Origin: CALVUJ01 sp045119835
GTDB taxonomy: Bacteria > Bacillota_I > Bacilli_A > RFN20 > DUOF01
Length of the DNA stretch: 64,000 nt
Reading direction: 5' to 3'
NCBI GenBank assembly: GCA_045119835.1
Contig: JBGVED010000014.1
Location: 1-64,000 of the forward strand
The translations under genes and the position numbers were made by a program. The notes beneath the pieces are model-generated. The model was not told the origin of the DNA. It searched no databases and saw only the letters and a program-made list of their open reading frames with translations. Of the stretch, positions 61,943 to 64,000 are shown in pieces; position 1 is the stretch's first letter; each line of letters opens with the position of its first letter.

Positions 61943-64000
61943 TTATCTTCTTTTTTTAGATTGAATAGGATTATTGAATTTTTCAATACTATTAGCATCT
62001 ATTCTAGATTTCTCTATTTCCTTGACTATTGCATTAATAACCTTTGCTTTACTATTACACCAATCTCTAGCCCATACATGATAAATATTCCATCCTCTAG
62101 ACTCTAAAAATCCATCATGATAAATTCTATTCTCTATCATCTCTTCAATATTTTTATAATTTTTATTAATACATTCAACACCAACTAAATATCTATCTTC
62201 TTCTTTATCATATACAGCCAAATCTATTTTCTTCTTTGTGTTACCTACATTTAATTCAACACAATAACCTAGTTTCTCCAATGATTTCTTTATTTCATTA
62301 ACCATATCATTACTAGCAATCTCATCCTCATCTAAATCTTCTTTTTTACTATTTAAACAAATTTTAATTTCATCTTTTTTATTATTTGATACAGCTCTAA
62401 CATAACCTAAATATTTCTTCAAAATCTTTGGACCTTCATTCTTAGTTGTCTCAACATTCAATTCCTCTGGCTCAACTGAAGTAACTACAAAAGTCTTTTT
62501 CTTTGCTCTAGTAACAGCAACATTAAGCCTATTTTCGCCACCTTCTAACGATAAAGATCCAAAATTAGCATAAACCTTATCATTTTCATTTTTTGCATAT
62601 CCAGTAGATAAAATTATAATATCTCTTTCATCGCCTTGAACGTTTTCTAGATTCTTGATAAATAAAGATGTATCTTCACCATTTTCAAACCTATTTTGCT
62701 CTTTTAAAATAAGCTGTGCAAACTTAGGATCCCTTTTGCTCTCTTTTCTTATTTCCTCCTCAATAGCATTTGCTTGATCACTATTAAAAGAAATAATACC
62801 AATGCTTTCATTATCTTTTCTATTTAATAAAAGTTTTTTTAGCAAAAGAACAGTAGTTCTTGCCTCTTCTTCATTTCTTCTATTAATCCATCTTCCATCC
62901 ACTTTAATTCTAGTTATAGCCTTATTCTTCTTTCCACCAACTAAATTTGGAACAACTTCTAACTTATTATCATAAAAATAACTATTTGAAAAATCAATTA
63001 ACTCTTCACTTCTACTTCTATAATGATAATTAAGATTAGTACTTGGAAGTCTAGAAGTAGCTAAATCAAGTAAACTTTCTACCTCTAATGTGGCTTCAGT
63101 AGTAGGATCTATATTCTCATCAATGTCCGCTCCACTATAACGTTTCATAAAAGTAGATGATGGTCTAAGTTGCTTAGAATCCCCTGCAACAACTATATTT
63201 TTACCTCTATACATTAAAGGAAGAGTATTCTCAATAAATACTTGACTTGCCTCATCTACCAAAACAATATCAAACATATCTTTTACAAGAGGCAAAATAG
63301 TAGAAGCATTTTCAGGAGATAATAGCCAACAAGGATACAAATCAAGCATTAAATCTTTATATTCTTGCATAAACTTTCTAATTGGCCATGCGTGATGTTG
63401 TTTAGATATTTGATATAAGAAATCTTTATTATTTTTGCTTGCTTGATAGTTGTCAATATAATCATTATTAAATGAGTTACCGGCAATGTTTTTAGCTATC
63501 TCTTCCTGTTTTTTCTTCATAAGTAAAATATCTTCTTTAATACTTGGAAAATTCATTATTTTTGCTAAATCTTCTTTTCGTTCTTGCTCTTCTTTAACAA
63601 TCTCTATGTACATTCTAATAGACATAAAATTATTTAAAATTTGATTATATTTAGCCGTTGTATCAGAAAAATTATAAGCAAAATTTAAAATTTTATTATC
63701 TAATGGTGAAAGTTTATCTAATTCAACCCTAATATCCTTTATTTCTGTATAATTATTTAAAGTGCTTTTGAAATTTCTAAGCATATTAACATTTCCATTT
63801 AATATTGCTGCGACAATCAATTGATATCCTTTTTCAGTTAAAACATCTTTAAATATTTCATAATTATTAATTTCTTTTTTAATTTCAGCTAATGCTCTTT
63901 GAAAACTATCTTTTAATTCTTTTTCAAACTTTGATGGAACAATAAAACCTTTCTTTTTATTTTCCCTAGCGATAAACGAAACTAGTTTATCTAAATCAAA
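61943..64000 (-). CDS. SF1 helicase with C-terminal nuclease-like domain (partial, runs off the edge)
   Basis: The frame is open from the stop to the right edge, so the 5' end is outside the window; 685 residues are visible. Helicase motifs II (DIVLVDEASQ), III (VVAGDSKQLRPS), IV (NYHYRSRSEELI), V (LENVQGDERDIIILSTGY) and VI (NRLNVAVTRAKKKTFV) are present, of the Upf1/DNA2-like type; the Walker A part is not yet reached. The end (KKKIDLAVYDKEE...VGVEC...ESRGWNIYHVWARDW) matches the Vsr/MTES_1575-like endonuclease fold found on such helicases. Possible roles are defence or repair. Confidence 0.88.
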   Translation of the reverse strand, partial: FDLDKLVSFIARENKKKGFIVPSKFEKELKDSFQRALAEIKKEINNYEIFKDVLTEKGYQLIVAAILNGNVNMLRNFKSTLNNYTEIKDIRVELDKLSPLDNKILNFAYNFSDTTAKYNQILNNFMSIRMYIEIVKEEQERKEDLAKIMNFPSIKEDILLMKKKQEEIAKNIAGNSFNNDYIDNYQASKNNKDFLYQISKQHHAWPIRKFMQEYKDLMLDLYPCWLLSPENASTILPLVKDMFDIVLVDEASQVFIENTLPLMYRGKNIVVAGDSKQLRPSSTFMKRYSGADIDENIDPTTEATLEVESLLDLATSRLPSTNLNYHYRSRSEELIDFSNSYFYDNKLEVVPNLVGGKKNKAITRIKVDGRWINRRNEEEARTTVLLLKKLLLNRKDNESIGIISFNSDQANAIEEEIRKESKRDPKFAQLILKEQNRFENGEDTSLFIKNLENVQGDERDIIILSTGYAKNENDKVYANFGSLSLEGGENRLNVAVTRAKKKTFVVTSVEPEELNVETTKNEGPKILKKYLGYVRAVSNNKKDEIKICLNSKKEDLDEDEIASNDMVNEIKKSLEKLGYCVELNVGNTKKKIDLAVYDKEEDRYLVGVECINKNYKNIEEMIENRIYHDGFLESRGWNIYHVWARDWCNSKAKVINAIVKEIEKSRIDANSIEKFNNPIQSKKRR

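Overview
The window is a very AT-rich, densely packed Firmicutes chromosome segment. Every gene I can support lies on the minus strand over the whole 64 kb, which suggests one replichore arm far from any inversion. The markers are spo0A with its DNA-binding domain intact, a spoIIIAH homologue, an Asp23 protein, hrcA with CIRCE-like operators, a Thr-type T-box and an LtaS-type lipoteichoic acid synthase. TGA is used as a stop codon (for example at the end of hemW), so the genetic code is 11, not the mycoplasma code. I infer an uncultured gut or rumen Bacilli lineage near the Erysipelotrichia/RF39 groups. No species call is possible from the sequence alone.

Layout from left to right (genes read right to left). 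1-543: a structured non-coding RNA candidate ending in a strong terminator. 544-5352: overlapping operon dinB-xerD-deoB-metG. 5513-6343: spo0A with two promoters. 6568-9024: membrane protein, DUF4272-like protein and hflX with a candidate attenuator leader. 9210-9389: rpsU. 9492-12638: small hypothetical gene, rsmE, mtaB, deoC. 12743-14893: alpha/beta hydrolase fused to a polytopic membrane domain. 15225-20813: a five-gene operon (two secreted CalY/TasA-like proteins, SipW-type signal peptidase, membrane-anchored McrB-like AAA+ ATPase, DUF2357-like coiled-coil protein) with a perfect Spo0A box upstream. 21044-23446: ltaS-type gene and a small hypothetical. 23534-28218: hrcA-grpE-dnaK-dnaJ. 28364-38897: three paralogous lipoproteins with short collagen-like tracts, with hemW, an RDD protein and a 51-residue membrane protein between two of them. 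39038-41247: lepA and a zinc-ribbon membrane protein. 41307-44435: a 1042-residue orphan protein. 44491-50281: dxs, xseB, xseA, nusB, pepP, Asp23 and spoIIIAH, a reduced form of the spoIIIAH-yqhY-nusB-xseAB-dxs block of Bacillus. 50369-53793: PHP phosphoesterase and a leucine-rich-repeat protein. 53886-59656: short alaS, DUF523, membrane protein, then thrS without TGS domain plus a nucleotidyltransferase behind a T-box. 59708-64000: possible CmpB-family membrane protein, a lipoprotein and an SF1 helicase that runs off the right edge.

The most interesting unit is the 15225-20813 operon. It joins an extracellular SipW/TasA-like export module to an intracellular, membrane-tethered McrB-like ATPase and a DUF2357-like partner that has a long coiled coil where McrC-type proteins carry a nuclease. 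With a Spo0A box upstream and spo0A nearby, it may be a developmentally controlled envelope or fibre system. That role is inference. The structured RNA at the left edge, the orphan 1042-residue protein and the LRR protein with an unusual C-terminal domain are the next best leads.
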